Of a stretch of DNA of 64,000 nucleotides, positions 51,901-63,230 are shown in pieces. Under the pieces are notes generated by a model, which had not been told where the DNA came from, did no database searches, and was given only the letters and a program-made list of their open reading frames with translations. The position numbers were made by a program, and so were the translations under genes. The DNA is from Streptomyces achromogenes (GTDB lineage Bacteria; Actinomycetota; Actinomycetes; Streptomycetales; Streptomycetaceae). Every line of letters begins with the position of its first letter. Position 1 is the first letter of the stretch. Location: contig NZ_JAUSYH010000001.1 in assembly GCF_030816715.1 (NCBI RefSeq), positions 3,472,001 to 3,536,000 on the forward strand, given 5' to 3'.

Positions 51901-53939
51901 GCCCTGCCCGTCCAGGTCGCCGAGAACGCCTCCTGGAACCGCTCGCGCCCGTCGTCGCCGAGGAAGTCGCCGCCTGGGCCGGCCAGCGCCTTGGGGATGC
52001 GCAGACCGAAGTCGTAGATCCAGGCGTGCGTGCGGTCCGAGCAGCGCAGTTCGTACGGCCGCTCGTCGATCACCTCGACGCCGAGCCGGCTCAGCACCGG
52101 CAGCACCGCCGACAGGGAGATCGCGTCACCCTTGCGGTAGATCTTGAAACGGCGCTCGCCGGGCGCGGCGCCCACCGGCTCGTACAGGCTCAGCGAGAAG
52201 TTCCGCTCCTCGGTCAGCCGCTCCAGGTGGACGAGGTCGGCGACCGCGGCGCGCGGCGTGTGGTCGGCCTTGTAGCCCTCGGGGAAGGCGTGACTGTAGC
52301 GCCGCAGCAGCTCCGCTGCCTTCTCCTCGCCGAGTTCGGCGTTGAGCGCCTCCTGGAACGCGTCGGCCCAGGAGCGTGCCGCCTCGACCAGCCGTGCCTC
52401 GATGCGCTCCTTGTCGGCGTCCGACAGCTCCGGCAGCTCGGTGCCCTGCGGGACACGGACCACGAAGTGCAGCCGGGACAGGATCGACTCGGTGTTCCAG
52501 GCGGTGAAGTCGACGCTCGTCCCGCCCAGTTCCTCCTTCAGGATGTCGATGATCCGCAGCCGCACACCCGTCGTGTACCGGTCCCGGGGCAGGTAGACGA
52601 GCGCGGAGTAGTAGCGCCCGTACTCGTCCTGCCGCAGGTAGAGCCGCAGCCGCCGCCGCTCCTGCAGGTAGAGGACGCTGGTGACGATGGACCTCAGCTC
52701 GTCCACCGGCGTCTGGAAGATCTCGTCGCGCGGGTAGGTCTCCATGATCTGGAGCAGGTCGCGTCCGTCGTGACTGTTGGGCGAGAAGCCCGCACCGTCC
52801 AGCACGGCCGCGACCTTGCGGCGCACCACCGGCACCCGCACGACAGACTCGGTGTAGGCGGCGGAGGAGAACAGCCCGAGGAAGCGCCGCTCGCCGACGA
52901 CGTTGCCCTCCTCGTCGAACTTCTTCACACCGACGTAGTCGAGGTAGGAGGGCCGGTGCACGGTGGCCCGGCTGTTCGCCTTGGTCAGCACCAGCAGCTT
53001 GTGCTCCCGCGCCTTGGCCCGGGCGTCGGCCGGCAGCCGCTCGAAGGACGGGCTGACGGGGTGGGCGTCACCGTCGGCGTGATGCGGGTCGGAGCGCAGG
53101 ACGCCGAGCCCGGTGCCGGGGACGGCGGCCAGCGAGTCGTCCCCCCGCAGCTGGTACTCCCGGTAGCCGAGGAAGGTGAAGTGGTCGGCGGCCAGCCAGC
53201 GCAGCAGCTCGCGGGCCTCGTCGACCTCGGGCCGCGCCAGGTCGCCGGGAACGTGCTCCTCGGGGAGGCCGTCGGCGACGCGCAGTGCCGTCTCCCGCAT
53301 CTTGTCCCAGTCCTCGACGGCCTCCCGGACGTCGGACAGGACGCGCAGCAGATCGGCGGTGATCTGCTTGAGGTCGGCACGGTCCGTCTCACGGTCGATC
53401 TCGACGTGGATCCAGGACTCGACATGCCCGTCGTGCGGGAGCTTCCCGGCGGCCGGCGGGACGCTCAGCACCTCGATGAGCTTGCCGGTCACATCACGCC
53501 GCACCATGACCTGCGGGTGGATGACGAGGTGGATGCCCCGCCCCTGCCGGGTCAGCTCGTTGGTGACGGAGTCGACCAGGAACGGCATGTCGTCGGTGAC
53601 CACCTCGACGACGGAGTGGCTGCACGTCCAGCCGTTCTCCTCGACGGTGGGCGTGTGCACCCGCACGTTCGCGGTGCCCTGCGGCCGGTTCTCGGCCAGC
53701 CGGTAGTGGGAGAGCGCCGCCCCGAAGACGTCGACCGGGTCGCGGTCGCTCAGGTCCTCCTGGGCGGTGTGCAGGTAGTAGCGCTGGAGGAACGCGAGCA
53801 GAGCGGCTTGGTCCGGGGTGCCCTCGGTGCCCTCGCCCGTCGTCCCAGTCGGTAGATGCCCCCCGACCGGGCTGTTCTCAGCGACCCGCGCCGCCCTGTC
53901 GAGCAGCTCGGCCTTGGCTTCGTCCAGCTTGGTCTGCAT
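48993..53939 (-). CDS. gdhB: NAD-specific glutamate dehydrogenase, 180-kDa class
   Basis: A 1648-residue enzyme of the large NAD-GDH class first described in Streptomyces clavuligerus. It deaminates glutamate to 2-oxoglutarate and mainly serves catabolism. An N-terminal half of about 700 residues has ACT-like regulatory segments. The catalytic part holds GLRWSDRREDFRTEVLGL, PVGAKGGFVAK and a Rossmann region (FTVVGIGDMSGDVFGNGML). A large helical C-terminus ends the protein. ATG at 53939 has GAGGA close upstream. A possible -10 (TAGCCT, minus strand near 54293) lies about 350 nt upstream. The symbol follows Streptomyces usage and is tentative. Confidence 0.93.
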   Translation of the reverse strand: MQTKLDEAKAELLDRAARVAENSPVGGHLPTGTTGEGTEGTPDQAALLAFLQRYYLHTAQEDLSDRDPVDVFGAALSHYRLAENRPQGTANVRVHTPTVEENGWTCSHSVVEVVTDDMPFLVDSVTNELTRQGRGIHLVIHPQVMVRRDVTGKLIEVLSVPPAAGKLPHDGHVESWIHVEIDRETDRADLKQITADLLRVLSDVREAVEDWDKMRETALRVADGLPEEHVPGDLARPEVDEARELLRWLAADHFTFLGYREYQLRGDDSLAAVPGTGLGVLRSDPHHADGDAHPVSPSFERLPADARAKAREHKLLVLTKANSRATVHRPSYLDYVGVKKFDEEGNVVGERRFLGLFSSAAYTESVVRVPVVRRKVAAVLDGAGFSPNSHDGRDLLQIMETYPRDEIFQTPVDELRSIVTSVLYLQERRRLRLYLRQDEYGRYYSALVYLPRDRYTTGVRLRIIDILKEELGGTSVDFTAWNTESILSRLHFVVRVPQGTELPELSDADKERIEARLVEAARSWADAFQEALNAELGEEKAAELLRRYSHAFPEGYKADHTPRAAVADLVHLERLTEERNFSLSLYEPVGAAPGERRFKIYRKGDAISLSAVLPVLSRLGVEVIDERPYELRCSDRTHAWIYDFGLRIPKALAGPGGDFLGDDGRERFQEAFSATWTGRAENDGFNALVLGAGLSWRQAMVLRAYAKYLRQAGSTFSQDYMEDTLRTNVHTTRLLVSLFEARLSPDRQRAGREIVDALLEELDAALDQVASLDEDRILRSFLTVIKATLRTNFFQQSADGGPHDYVSMKFDPQAIPDLPAPRPAFEIWVYSPQVEGVHLRFGKVARGGLRWSDRREDFRTEVLGLVKAQMVKNTVIVPVGAKGGFVAKQLPDPAVDRDAWLAEGISSYKTFISALLDITDNMVGGEVVPPADVVRHDEDDTYLVVAADKGTATFSDIANQVAESYDFWLGDAFASGGSAGYDHKGMGITARGAWESVKRHFRELGVDTQSEDFTVVGIGDMSGDVFGNGMLLSEHIRLVAAFDHRHIFIDPKPEAATSYAERRRLFELPRSSWADYNAELLSTGGGIFPRTAKAIPVNSHIREALGIGAGVTKLTPADLMKAILRAPVDLLWNGGIGTYVKSAAESNADVGDKANDPIRVDGADLRVKVVGEGGNLGLTQLGRIEFALQGGRINTDAIDNSAGVDTSDHEVNIKILLNGLVAEGDMTVKQRNKLLAEMTDEVGALVLRNNYAQNTAIANALAQSKDMLHAQQRFLRHLVREGHLDRALEFLPTDRQIRERLGAGQGLTSPETAVLMAYTKITVSDELLHTSLPDDPYLRTLLHAYFPTALRERFPEGIDSHPLRREITTTVLVNDTVNTGGTTYLHRLREETGASLEEIVRAQTVARAIFSSAPVWDAVEELDNRVEAEVQTRIRLHSRRLVERGTRWLLNNRPQPLQLAETAEFFAERVEQVWSQLTKLLRGADLEWWQRIHDELTASGVPDELATRVAGFSSAFPALDIVSVADRMGKDPLDVAEVYYDLADRLQISRLMDRIIELPRADRWQSMARASIREDLYAAHAALTADVLAVGNGTSTPEQRFTAWEEKNAAILGRARTTLEEIQSSETFDLANLSVAMRTMRTLLRTHS

Positions 53940-54434
53940 TGTCCTCTGACTCCTGTCGCGCGCCGTTGCGTGACGTAGAAGGAAGTACGGGCTCTTCCCC
54001 TGCGGCTCGACGCCACGGGCCGGGGTCTCCGGTCTGCTCCGACGCTATGCCGCAAGGTGAGATGAGCGGGGGGTTATCGGCCATTCTCGACACCACTCCG
54101 GCGTGTGACGCTGCTCTCCGCGCCACGCTTTTCCCGCCGGGTGTGTACGGCGTCCCGGGGCACCTTGCGCCCCTGTCCCGCCCGCGCCGACCAGCGACCG
54201 CCGCCCGGTCGCGGAGATGGTCCGCACACACCGGGCGCAGGGCAGGGGCAACAGCGCCCCCGCGAGATATCGCGCTGATCACGCCACCCAGGCTATCGCT
54301 CCCCCCGGGCCCTCCGTCATGAGCTGTATGTGTACAAAACAGGGGCCGGAACTTTGACGTTCTGCACAGAACCGACAGCCCACGACCAACCCCCACCCCG
54401 AATACCCGGCAAGAACCGCCTCACCGCCGGAGGC
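53940..54434. other. Upstream region of gdh
   Basis: This 495-nt stretch shows a candidate vegetative promoter on the minus strand (TGACGG, 18 nt, TAGCCT; forward about 54288-54317) and a perfect inverted repeat GTTCTG-CA-CAGAAC at 54359-54372. AT content rises at 54325-54365. No gene with acceptable codon use is seen. Confidence 0.5.
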
Positions 54435-55100
54435 CTACGCCGCGATACGCCCCGCCATCTCGACCGCCTCCCCCAGCGTGTCCACCACCGGCGCTCCGAC
54501 CCCCTCCAGACTGGCCCGGCTGTGCGACCCGCCGGTGTACAGCACGGCCTTCGCCCCCGCGTGCAGCGCGGCCACCGCGTCGTCAGCCGCGTCCCCGATC
54601 ACCACCGTGCGCGCCGGCTCGACGCCGGCCAGCGCCGCCAGATGCCGCACCATGTGCTCGGCCTTGCTGCCCCCGGAGGGCCCGATCCGCCCGTCGACCC
54701 GGACGAAGTGCGGCTCGATCCCGAATCCCCGGACCAGCGGCACGAGTTCATCGTGCACGTACATGCTGAGCAGCGACTGACTGTGCCCCGCCGACCGCCA
54801 CCCGGCGAGCAGCTCCGCCGCTCCCTCGGTGAGCCCGCACCGCACCCGGTGCTCGGCGTAGTACCGGTGGAAGACCCCGTCCATCAGCTCCCACTCGGCG
54901 TCGGTGGGCAGCCTGCCCATCAGCCGCTCGTAGAACTTCGGCACCGGCACGCAGTACAGCGCCCGGTACTGCTCCAGCGTGATCGGCTCCAGCCCCAACT
55001 CGACGAACGCCGCGTTCGTCGCCCCGATGATCGCGTCGTTGTCGTGGAACAGGGTCCCGTTCCAGTCCCAGACGATGTGCGCCGCTTGCTGCTTCCCCAT
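54435..55100 (-). CDS. HAD-family phosphatase (phosphoglycolate phosphatase-like)
   Basis: A 221-residue HAD hydrolase with a helical cap. Motif I is WDWNGTLFHD (nucleophile Asp followed by Trp-Asn, a variant of DxDGTL). Motif II lies near SQSLLSMYV, and motif IV is VVIGDAADDAVAALHAG. The fold resembles Gph phosphatases, which also clear 2-phosphoglycolate released by repair of DNA strand breaks. ATG at 55100 appears leaderless: a TACTTT -10 ends 7 nt before it, and no ribosome site exists. That promoter matches the PafBC DNA-damage consensus. Substrate and damage role are inferred. Confidence 0.85.
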   Translation of the reverse strand: MGKQQAAHIVWDWNGTLFHDNDAIIGATNAAFVELGLEPITLEQYRALYCVPVPKFYERLMGRLPTDAEWELMDGVFHRYYAEHRVRCGLTEGAAELLAGWRSAGHSQSLLSMYVHDELVPLVRGFGIEPHFVRVDGRIGPSGGSKAEHMVRHLAALAGVEPARTVVIGDAADDAVAALHAGAKAVLYTGGSHSRASLEGVGAPVVDTLGEAVEMAGRIAA

Positions 55101-55107
55101 GTCTGCA

Positions 55108-55131
55108 AAAGTACCCGCCGCCACCGACAGT
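55108..55131 (-). promoter_or_regulatory. PafBC-type DNA-damage promoter of the HAD gene
   Basis: On the minus strand TGTCGGTG is followed by exactly 8 nt (GCGGCGGG) and TACTTT. This matches the RecA-independent damage promoter consensus TTGTCRGTG-N8-TANNNT at every position except the first T (C here). The start ATG lies 7 nt after the -10, consistent with leaderless mRNA. Confidence 0.65.
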
Positions 55132-55243
55132 CAAATGACCGACGGCCCCGGAACGATCCGGGGAGCTCGGTGCGGTCCGGGACGGCCCGGTGTGGCGAGG
55201 GTGCGGGCGCGGTCCGTGCGAGGTGGTCGGAGGCGGCTCGCGC

Positions 55244-55771
55244 TCAGACCCCGGAGCCCAGCAGGCTCGCGATCTCCTGCGGGGCGAACCAGAGCAGCTC
55301 GTGGTCCTCCGCCCCGTCCACGACGGCCTGCGCGTCGTCGTCCCCGCCGTCCGCCGCGGCGAGCGCCCGCGCGGCTGCGGTCACGTCCGTCTCCGCCTCG
55401 GGGGCGTCTACGTGCACCGCGGCCGCCTTGGCCAGCCGCACGGTGCCGCTCACCCGCACCTCACCCGGCGCGTCCGGGTCGGGCCCACGGTCGTGCCCCT
55501 GTCCGGGACCGACGGCGGTCATCCGGTCCGGCACGTCGACGGCGACCACGACCCGCCGCCGGGGCGCGCCCGGTTCCGCGTCCAGCAGCCGCAGCGAGGC
55601 GAGCGCCGCCCTGCCGAGCGCCGCGTACTCCAGTTCCTCGGTGTCGTCGGAGACGTACCACTCGCGCAGCGCGGGCGTGACGGCGTACGCGGCGAGCGGT
55701 CCGGCTCCCAGCTCACCCGTCTTGTGCGCCTCGGCGAGGCCGGGGAGGGTCAGGGGGACGTAGACGCGCAT
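55244..55771 (-). CDS. Conserved actinobacterial protein (DUF6912-like)
   Basis: A 175-residue soluble acidic protein starting RVYVPLTLPGLAEAHKTGELG. A central VVVAVDVPDRM strand and a C-terminal AEDHELLWFAPQEIASLL follow. Proteins of this type are found only in actinobacteria and are assigned to an unknown-function family; the family number is from memory. ATG at 55771 has AGAAGAG about 10 nt upstream. It is located upstream of the HAD gene on the same strand (143 nt apart), which places the HAD promoter inside the gap. Confidence 0.8.
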   Translation of the reverse strand: MRVYVPLTLPGLAEAHKTGELGAGPLAAYAVTPALREWYVSDDTEELEYAALGRAALASLRLLDAEPGAPRRRVVVAVDVPDRMTAVGPGQGHDRGPDPDAPGEVRVSGTVRLAKAAAVHVDAPEAETDVTAAARALAAADGGDDDAQAVVDGAEDHELLWFAPQEIASLLGSGV

Positions 55772-56129
55772 GGCTGGCCGCTCTTCTCGTGGTCGCCGGC
55801 TCGGGTCGCCGGCTCGGACTCGGTGCCCCGGGAAGCACGGTTCCGCACCTTCCGGAGGGGCCTTCAGGATACGTGCGGGCGTCCCCTTTCGGGTCCCTGC
55901 CCGCACCCCTCCGAACGTCAACCCCGCACCCCGGATCTCACCCGGTCCCGGCCCATGACGCCGGGCCCCGGGCCTCCTGCCCCACCCCTGATAGGTGAAC
56001 CTTCCCACCCCGCACACCCACCCCGGCGCTTCCTTGCCCCGGCGGGCCACCACCCCGTACAAGATCCACAGCAGCAAGTTACCGCTCGGTATAAGCAGCA
56101 CTCCAAGAGCCCAGCGAACGGGGACCCCC
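55772..56129. other. Divergent region between DUF6912-like and Rv3235-like genes
   Basis: This 358-nt region should carry promoters in both directions. GTATAAG at 56088-56094 on the + strand is the only -10-like element noted. No gene is supported. Confidence 0.4.
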
Positions 56130-56870
56130 ATGGACAAGGTCATGACGAGGACGCAGCACCACCCCGGCGCCCGCCCTCCCGGCGCCCGCCCTCCCGGCCG
56201 CCGCGACACCCGCCGCCCCGCCGGCGCCCCGCCCCGCACCCCCGACGGCGGCGCCCCGCGCACCGCCCCGCCCCGCACCCCGGCCGGCCACCGCCCGCCC
56301 GTCCCGGCCACCACCGGCTCCCCCGCCCCCGTCCGCCCCACCGACGGTCGGCCGGCGGCGAACAACCCTCCGGGGACCGGCCGGCCGGCCGAGAACCGTC
56401 CTGGGGCCGGACAGCCGGCCGACAGCCGTCCACGTCCAGGACACGACGGCCCGGCCACGCCCGCCGCCCACACCGCGCCCGCGGCCCCCGCCGCACCCGC
56501 CCCGACCCCGCGTCGTCCGCTCACCCAGCCACGCCCCACCGACCTCTTCGCGGACCGCCTCCTCGCCGTCCTGACCGGCCGCCGCCCCGTCCACTTCATG
56601 CTCCGGCACACTCTCGGCCGCGCCTACGACGACCTCGCCCACCTCGCCGAACGCGGCCCCCTGCGCACCGCCCACGGCGTCCGTGCCGTCGTCCGCGACA
56701 TCGGCTACTACATCCCACGCCCCGGCGCCATCGAGGCCTTCGCCCGCATCGGCGCCGGCGACCGCCTGCGCGCGATGGCCTTCCGCCTGGAGCTCGGCGC
56801 GGACCGCCGCTGGCGCTGCACCGCCGTGGAACTCGACGGCCCCCGCCGGCCCCCCACCCGCAACGACTGA
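56130..56870 (+). CDS. Rv3235-family protein with long Pro/Arg/Ala-rich N-terminus
   Basis: A 246-residue protein. The first 130 residues are low-complexity Pro/Ala/Arg/Gly. The conserved part is C-terminal (about 130-240; FADRLLAVLTGRRPVHFMLRH, IGYYIPRPGAIEAFARIG). The family takes its name from M. tuberculosis Rv3235 and is usually encoded beside secA in actinobacteria, as here, though convergently. No function is established; an accessory role in secretion is only inferred. ATG at 56130 has GGGGA 5 nt upstream. Confidence 0.82.
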   Translation: MDKVMTRTQHHPGARPPGARPPGRRDTRRPAGAPPRTPDGGAPRTAPPRTPAGHRPPVPATTGSPAPVRPTDGRPAANNPPGTGRPAENRPGAGQPADSRPRPGHDGPATPAAHTAPAAPAAPAPTPRRPLTQPRPTDLFADRLLAVLTGRRPVHFMLRHTLGRAYDDLAHLAERGPLRTAHGVRAVVRDIGYYIPRPGAIEAFARIGAGDRLRAMAFRLELGADRRWRCTAVELDGPRRPPTRND

Positions 56871-57007
56871 GTCGACCCCCGACCCGACCCCACCCCGTCG
56901 GACGCGACCGGCGAGACGAGCGGTCAGCTCGTCGACTCCCGGCCGCCGAGGGGACGTCCGCACCGAGCCGGTCACCGACGACCGGACGCGAAGCCCTCGG
57001 CACACGC

Positions 57008-57041
57008 GAGGGCCGGGCCACCCACAGGTGACCCGGCCCTC
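57008..57041. terminator. Bidirectional terminator between Rv3235-like gene and secA
   Basis: GAGGGCCGGGCCACC (57008-57022) pairs with GGTGACCCGGCCCTC (57027-57041) with one wobble across a 4-nt loop. Confidence 0.85.
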
Positions 57042-57082
57042 AAGCCGCCGCCCAGCCGTCTCGGCGACCGTGCGTTCCGTCA

Positions 57083-59926
<2,844 letters not shown>

Positions 59927-60170
59927 GGGGGTTGGTCTCCTTGCCGGTCGGGCCTAGGACGGACGGTTTCCATAACACTCACTGAGCAACGGCCATCGTA
60001 TGCGAGGACCCCACCGCGTCGGGAGGCCTGCCGTGACGAGGACTGCACACCGCTGCGCGGCTTCACCAAAATCTTCTTCAAAGGGGACAACGGCCGGGCA
60101 CCGCCGATGGTGCCGCGTCCGCCCGACGAAGTGCGCGAATTGTGATCACCCGCTCACGCGGCGCAAACCG

Positions 60171-60788
60171 ATGGCGGCCACCACGCCCTCCGAGCAGAAT
60201 CGGCCGATGGAGCACCCGCCCGTCACCCTCACCAGCGCCCGCCTCGTCCTGCGCCCCCTCGGACCCCAGGACACCGACGCCTTGTACGCGGCGGCCCAGG
60301 ACCCCGACATCCAGCGCTGGACGACCATCCCCTCCCCCTACCTCCCCGAACACGCGCGCAGCTTCATCGAGCTGATCGCCCCCGAGGGCTGGACGACCGG
60401 CGCGATGTCCACCTTCGGGGTCTTCCTCCCCAACGGAGCCCTCACCGGCGTCCTCAGCCTCACCATGCGCTCCCCGGGCACCGCCGAGATCGGCTTCTGG
60501 GCCGTCAAGGAACACCGCGGCCGCGGCTACACCACCGAGGCCGTCCTCGCCGCCACCCGCTGGGCCTTCACCACCCTCTCCGTCGACCGCGTCGAATGGC
60601 GGGCGGAAGTCGGCAACACCCCCTCACGCGTGGTGGCGGAACACGCCGGCTTCACCCTTGAGGGCACCCTGCGCTCGGCCATCGACAACAAGGGCGTACG
60701 ACGAGACTGCTGGGTCGCCTCCCTGCTCCCCTCGGATTTGGGACTCCCGTCCACCGCGCCGTACATACCCACCCCGTCGAACGACTGA
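60171..60788 (+). CDS. GNAT N-acetyltransferase (RimJ/RimL type)
   Basis: A 205-residue acetyltransferase of the ribosomal-protein-acetylase-like group. It begins TLTSARLVLRPLGPQDTDAL. The acetyl-CoA site is EIGFWAVKEHRGRGYTTEAV (the RGRGY motif), and VVAEHAGFTLEGTLRSA is the C-terminal signature. The substrate may be a protein N-terminus, an antibiotic or a small amine. ATG at 60171 or 60207 are both possible starts; neither has a clear ribosome site. The stop region carries a small duplication of TCGAACGACTGACG (60777 and 60801). Confidence 0.85.
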   Translation: MAATTPSEQNRPMEHPPVTLTSARLVLRPLGPQDTDALYAAAQDPDIQRWTTIPSPYLPEHARSFIELIAPEGWTTGAMSTFGVFLPNGALTGVLSLTMRSPGTAEIGFWAVKEHRGRGYTTEAVLAATRWAFTTLSVDRVEWRAEVGNTPSRVVAEHAGFTLEGTLRSAIDNKGVRRDCWVASLLPSDLGLPSTAPYIPTPSND

Positions 60789-60949
60789 CGGCCGCCCGCT
60801 CGAACGACTGACGCCCGCCCCGTCACCGACCGCCGACCACCGGGCATCCGCCCCTCCCTCCGCCCACCCACCTCACCGGAAAGCACCACCGCACGACCGC
60901 CACGCCGCACCGCACACCGCCGACCCACAAACCCCCAGCTCACCGGGCA

Positions 60950-60972
60950 CTGTCAGACCCACCGCCTATCGT
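60950..60972 (+). promoter_or_regulatory. PafBC-type DNA-damage promoter of the glycosylase gene
   Basis: CTGTCAGAC, exactly 8 nt (CCACCGCC) and TATCGT fit TTGTCRGTG-N8-TANNNT at the TGTCRG core and in the -10, with exact spacing. ATG at 60980 follows 7 nt after the -10, so the mRNA should be leaderless. Confidence 0.65.
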
Positions 60973-60979
60973 GCGCACC

Positions 60980-62152
60980 ATGACGACCCCGCGCCCCGCC
61001 GCCGAGCTCTCCGCAGACGAAGCCCGCCGCATCGCCCTGCGCGCACAGGGCTTCCTCGGCACGCCCGACCGCAAGGCCGGCGTCCGCGGCGTGCTCCGCC
61101 ACCTCGGCGCGGTCCAGCTCGACACCATCTCGGTCCTGGCCCGCTCCCACGAACTGATCCCCTTCGCCCGCCTGGGCGCCGTGGGCCGCAAGACGGTGGA
61201 GCACGCCTACTGGCACGGCGCCCACGCCTTCGAGTACTGGTCCCACGCCGCCTGCATCCTCCCCATCGAGGAGTGGCCCCACTTCGCCTTCCGCCGCCGC
61301 GCCTACCGCAACCGGCCGCACTGGAACCACGCCCTCCCCGAGGGCACCTACGACCAGGTCCTCAAGCAGCTCCGCGCCGAAGGCCCCCTCACCGCCACGG
61401 ACTTGGGCGGAGCGAAGAAGACCAGCGAGTGGTGGGACTGGTCCGGCACCAAGGTCGCCGTGGAACGCGCGCTGATGTACGGCGAGGTGGTCTGCGTGGA
61501 GCGCCGCGGCTGGAAGCGCGTGTACGACCTCGCCGAACGCGCCGTGCCCACCGCACTGCTGCACGACGAGCTCGACGACGCCGAGTGCCTGCGCCGCCTC
61601 GTCCTCCTGGCCGGCCAGTCCCTCGGCGTGGGCACGCGCGCGGACATCGCCGACTACCACCGCCTCAAGGGCGAACAGGTCGACGCGGTGATCGCCGACT
61701 CCGGCCTGGTCCCGGTCACGGTCGAAGGCTGGGGCAAGCCCGCGTGGGCCGATCCGGCGGCGGTGGAGACGGCTCCGCGCGGCCGCCACCGCACCACGCT
61801 CCTGTCCCCCTTCGACTCGCTGATCTGGGAACGGGCACGCACCGAGCGGATCTTCGGCTTCACCCACCGCCTGGAGGCCTACGTCCCCAAGCCGAAGCGG
61901 GTCCACGGCTACTTCGCGATGCCCGTCCTGTCCGGCGGCCGGCTCGTCGGCCGCGTGGACCCCGCCCGCGAAGGCCGCACCCTCGTCGCCAGGCAGGTCA
62001 CCCTGGACGGCCCGAAAGCGGTCCCGGCGGTCGCCCAGGCCCTGCTCGAAGCCGCGACCTGGGTGGACTGCACGGACGTGCGCGTGGAGCGCGTCGACGC
62101 CCCGGAGCTGCGCGAGCAGCTCGCCGGGGAAATCGCCCGCACACTCGCCTGA
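60980..62152 (+). CDS. AlkX/YcaQ-type winged-helix DNA glycosylase
   Basis: A 390-residue protein of the HTH_42 family, which removes bulky alkylated bases and unhooks interstrand crosslinks. Three winged-helix domains are expected. The catalytic motif is Q46-L47-D48 in GAVQLDTISVLARSHEL, the Q-x-D form seen in E. coli YcaQ/AlkX rather than the Q-x-Q form of antibiotic-linked AlkZ. Later motifs include WSHAACILP and LLSPFDSLIWERAR. ATG at 60980 is chosen because a good -10 lies 7 nt upstream; the GTG at 60971 falls inside that -10. Regulation by DNA damage fits the repair role. Confidence 0.88.
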   Translation: MTTPRPAAELSADEARRIALRAQGFLGTPDRKAGVRGVLRHLGAVQLDTISVLARSHELIPFARLGAVGRKTVEHAYWHGAHAFEYWSHAACILPIEEWPHFAFRRRAYRNRPHWNHALPEGTYDQVLKQLRAEGPLTATDLGGAKKTSEWWDWSGTKVAVERALMYGEVVCVERRGWKRVYDLAERAVPTALLHDELDDAECLRRLVLLAGQSLGVGTRADIADYHRLKGEQVDAVIADSGLVPVTVEGWGKPAWADPAAVETAPRGRHRTTLLSPFDSLIWERARTERIFGFTHRLEAYVPKPKRVHGYFAMPVLSGGRLVGRVDPAREGRTLVARQVTLDGPKAVPAVAQALLEAATWVDCTDVRVERVDAPELREQLAGEIARTLA

Positions 62153-62270
62153 CCCGACCGCACCACGACGACCGGGACCGGATTCCGTCGGCGGATCCGG
62201 CCGACGACTCGGGCCGACGGCTGGGGACGGCGGTCAGGCCGGCGTACCGGGTCGGCGGCTCGGGCCGGCG

Positions 62271-63026
62271 TCAGCCGATCTCGAGGATCTTCTCCCGCAT
62301 CGCGTACACCACCGCCTCCATCCTGGAGTGCAACTGCAGCTTCTCCAGGATGTTGCGTACATGGTTCTTCACGGTGTTCTCGGAGATGAACAACTCCTTG
62401 GCGATGTCACGGTTGTTCATTCCCGTGGCGACCAGCTTGAGCACCTCCAGCTCCCGGTCCGTCAGCCGCGGCGCGGGGACGAGCCGGCGCTCGTCGGTAC
62501 GCTGGATCATCGACTTGAACTCGGTGAGCAGCTTCGACGCCATGGAAGGGCTGATCTGCGACTGCCCGTCGGCGACCGCGCGGATCGCGGTGGCGACCTC
62601 GTCCGTGGAGATCTCCTTGAGGAGATAGCCGGTCGCGCCCGCCTTGATCGCCTCGTAGAGGTCGGCCTCCTCGTCGCTGATCGTCAACATGATGATCTTC
62701 GCGCTGGGAGCGACCTCCTTGATGGAGGTGCACGCTTCGATGCCTCCGCGCTTGGGCATCCGCACGTCCATCAACACGATGTCGGGCAGCAGGTCGGCCG
62801 CCTTGTCCACGGCCTCCGCGCCGTCACCCGCCTCACCGACGACCTGGATGTCTTCCTCGGCCGCGAGCACGATCTCCAGTCCGCGGCGGAACAGGGCGTG
62901 GTCGTCCACGACAAGGACTCTGATCGGCTCCTTGCGTGAAGTACCGTCATCACCCGCGTCCGGGCCCATGCCGACGACACCCACGTGGGCACCCTCGTCA
63001 CGCATCGGTCCGAAGCTGTCCGCCAT
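62271..63026 (-). CDS. NarL/FixJ-family response regulator
   Basis: A 251-residue two-component regulator. An unusual 30-residue leader (MADSFGPMRDEG ...) precedes the receiver domain, which has acidic pair D41-D42, phosphoacceptor D87 in VLMDVRMP, and KE in GYLLKEIS. The LuxR-type helix-turn-helix is LTDRELEVLKLVATGMNNR, then ENTVKNHVRNIL. ATG at 63026 has GGAGG 5 nt upstream. No histidine kinase is adjacent, so it is an orphan in this window. Its target genes are unknown. Confidence 0.93.
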   Translation of the reverse strand: MADSFGPMRDEGAHVGVVGMGPDAGDDGTSRKEPIRVLVVDDHALFRRGLEIVLAAEEDIQVVGEAGDGAEAVDKAADLLPDIVLMDVRMPKRGGIEACTSIKEVAPSAKIIMLTISDEEADLYEAIKAGATGYLLKEISTDEVATAIRAVADGQSQISPSMASKLLTEFKSMIQRTDERRLVPAPRLTDRELEVLKLVATGMNNRDIAKELFISENTVKNHVRNILEKLQLHSRMEAVVYAMREKILEIG

Positions 63027-63230
63027 CGTTCCTCCCCCTGAAGGCTGCGGCCGTGGTCCTGAGCCATCGCCAACCCAAGGCAACGGCCCATCGGTTGGGC
63101 CGCCCTGCCATGATTCCATGCCCGGACGACAACGCGGTGACAGAGCGACCCGCCCGAGGGGTCGCGCACGGGTGCCCCTGGGGGCGCACACGCGCTCCAG
63201 GGGCACATCGCTCAGCTGTCACCGGGCGCG

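Noticed and set aside
48750..53855. 1701-codon + strand open frame
   Set aside because: It runs antisense through gdhB, whose 1648-residue product matches a known family throughout. High GC keeps antisense frames open in Streptomyces.
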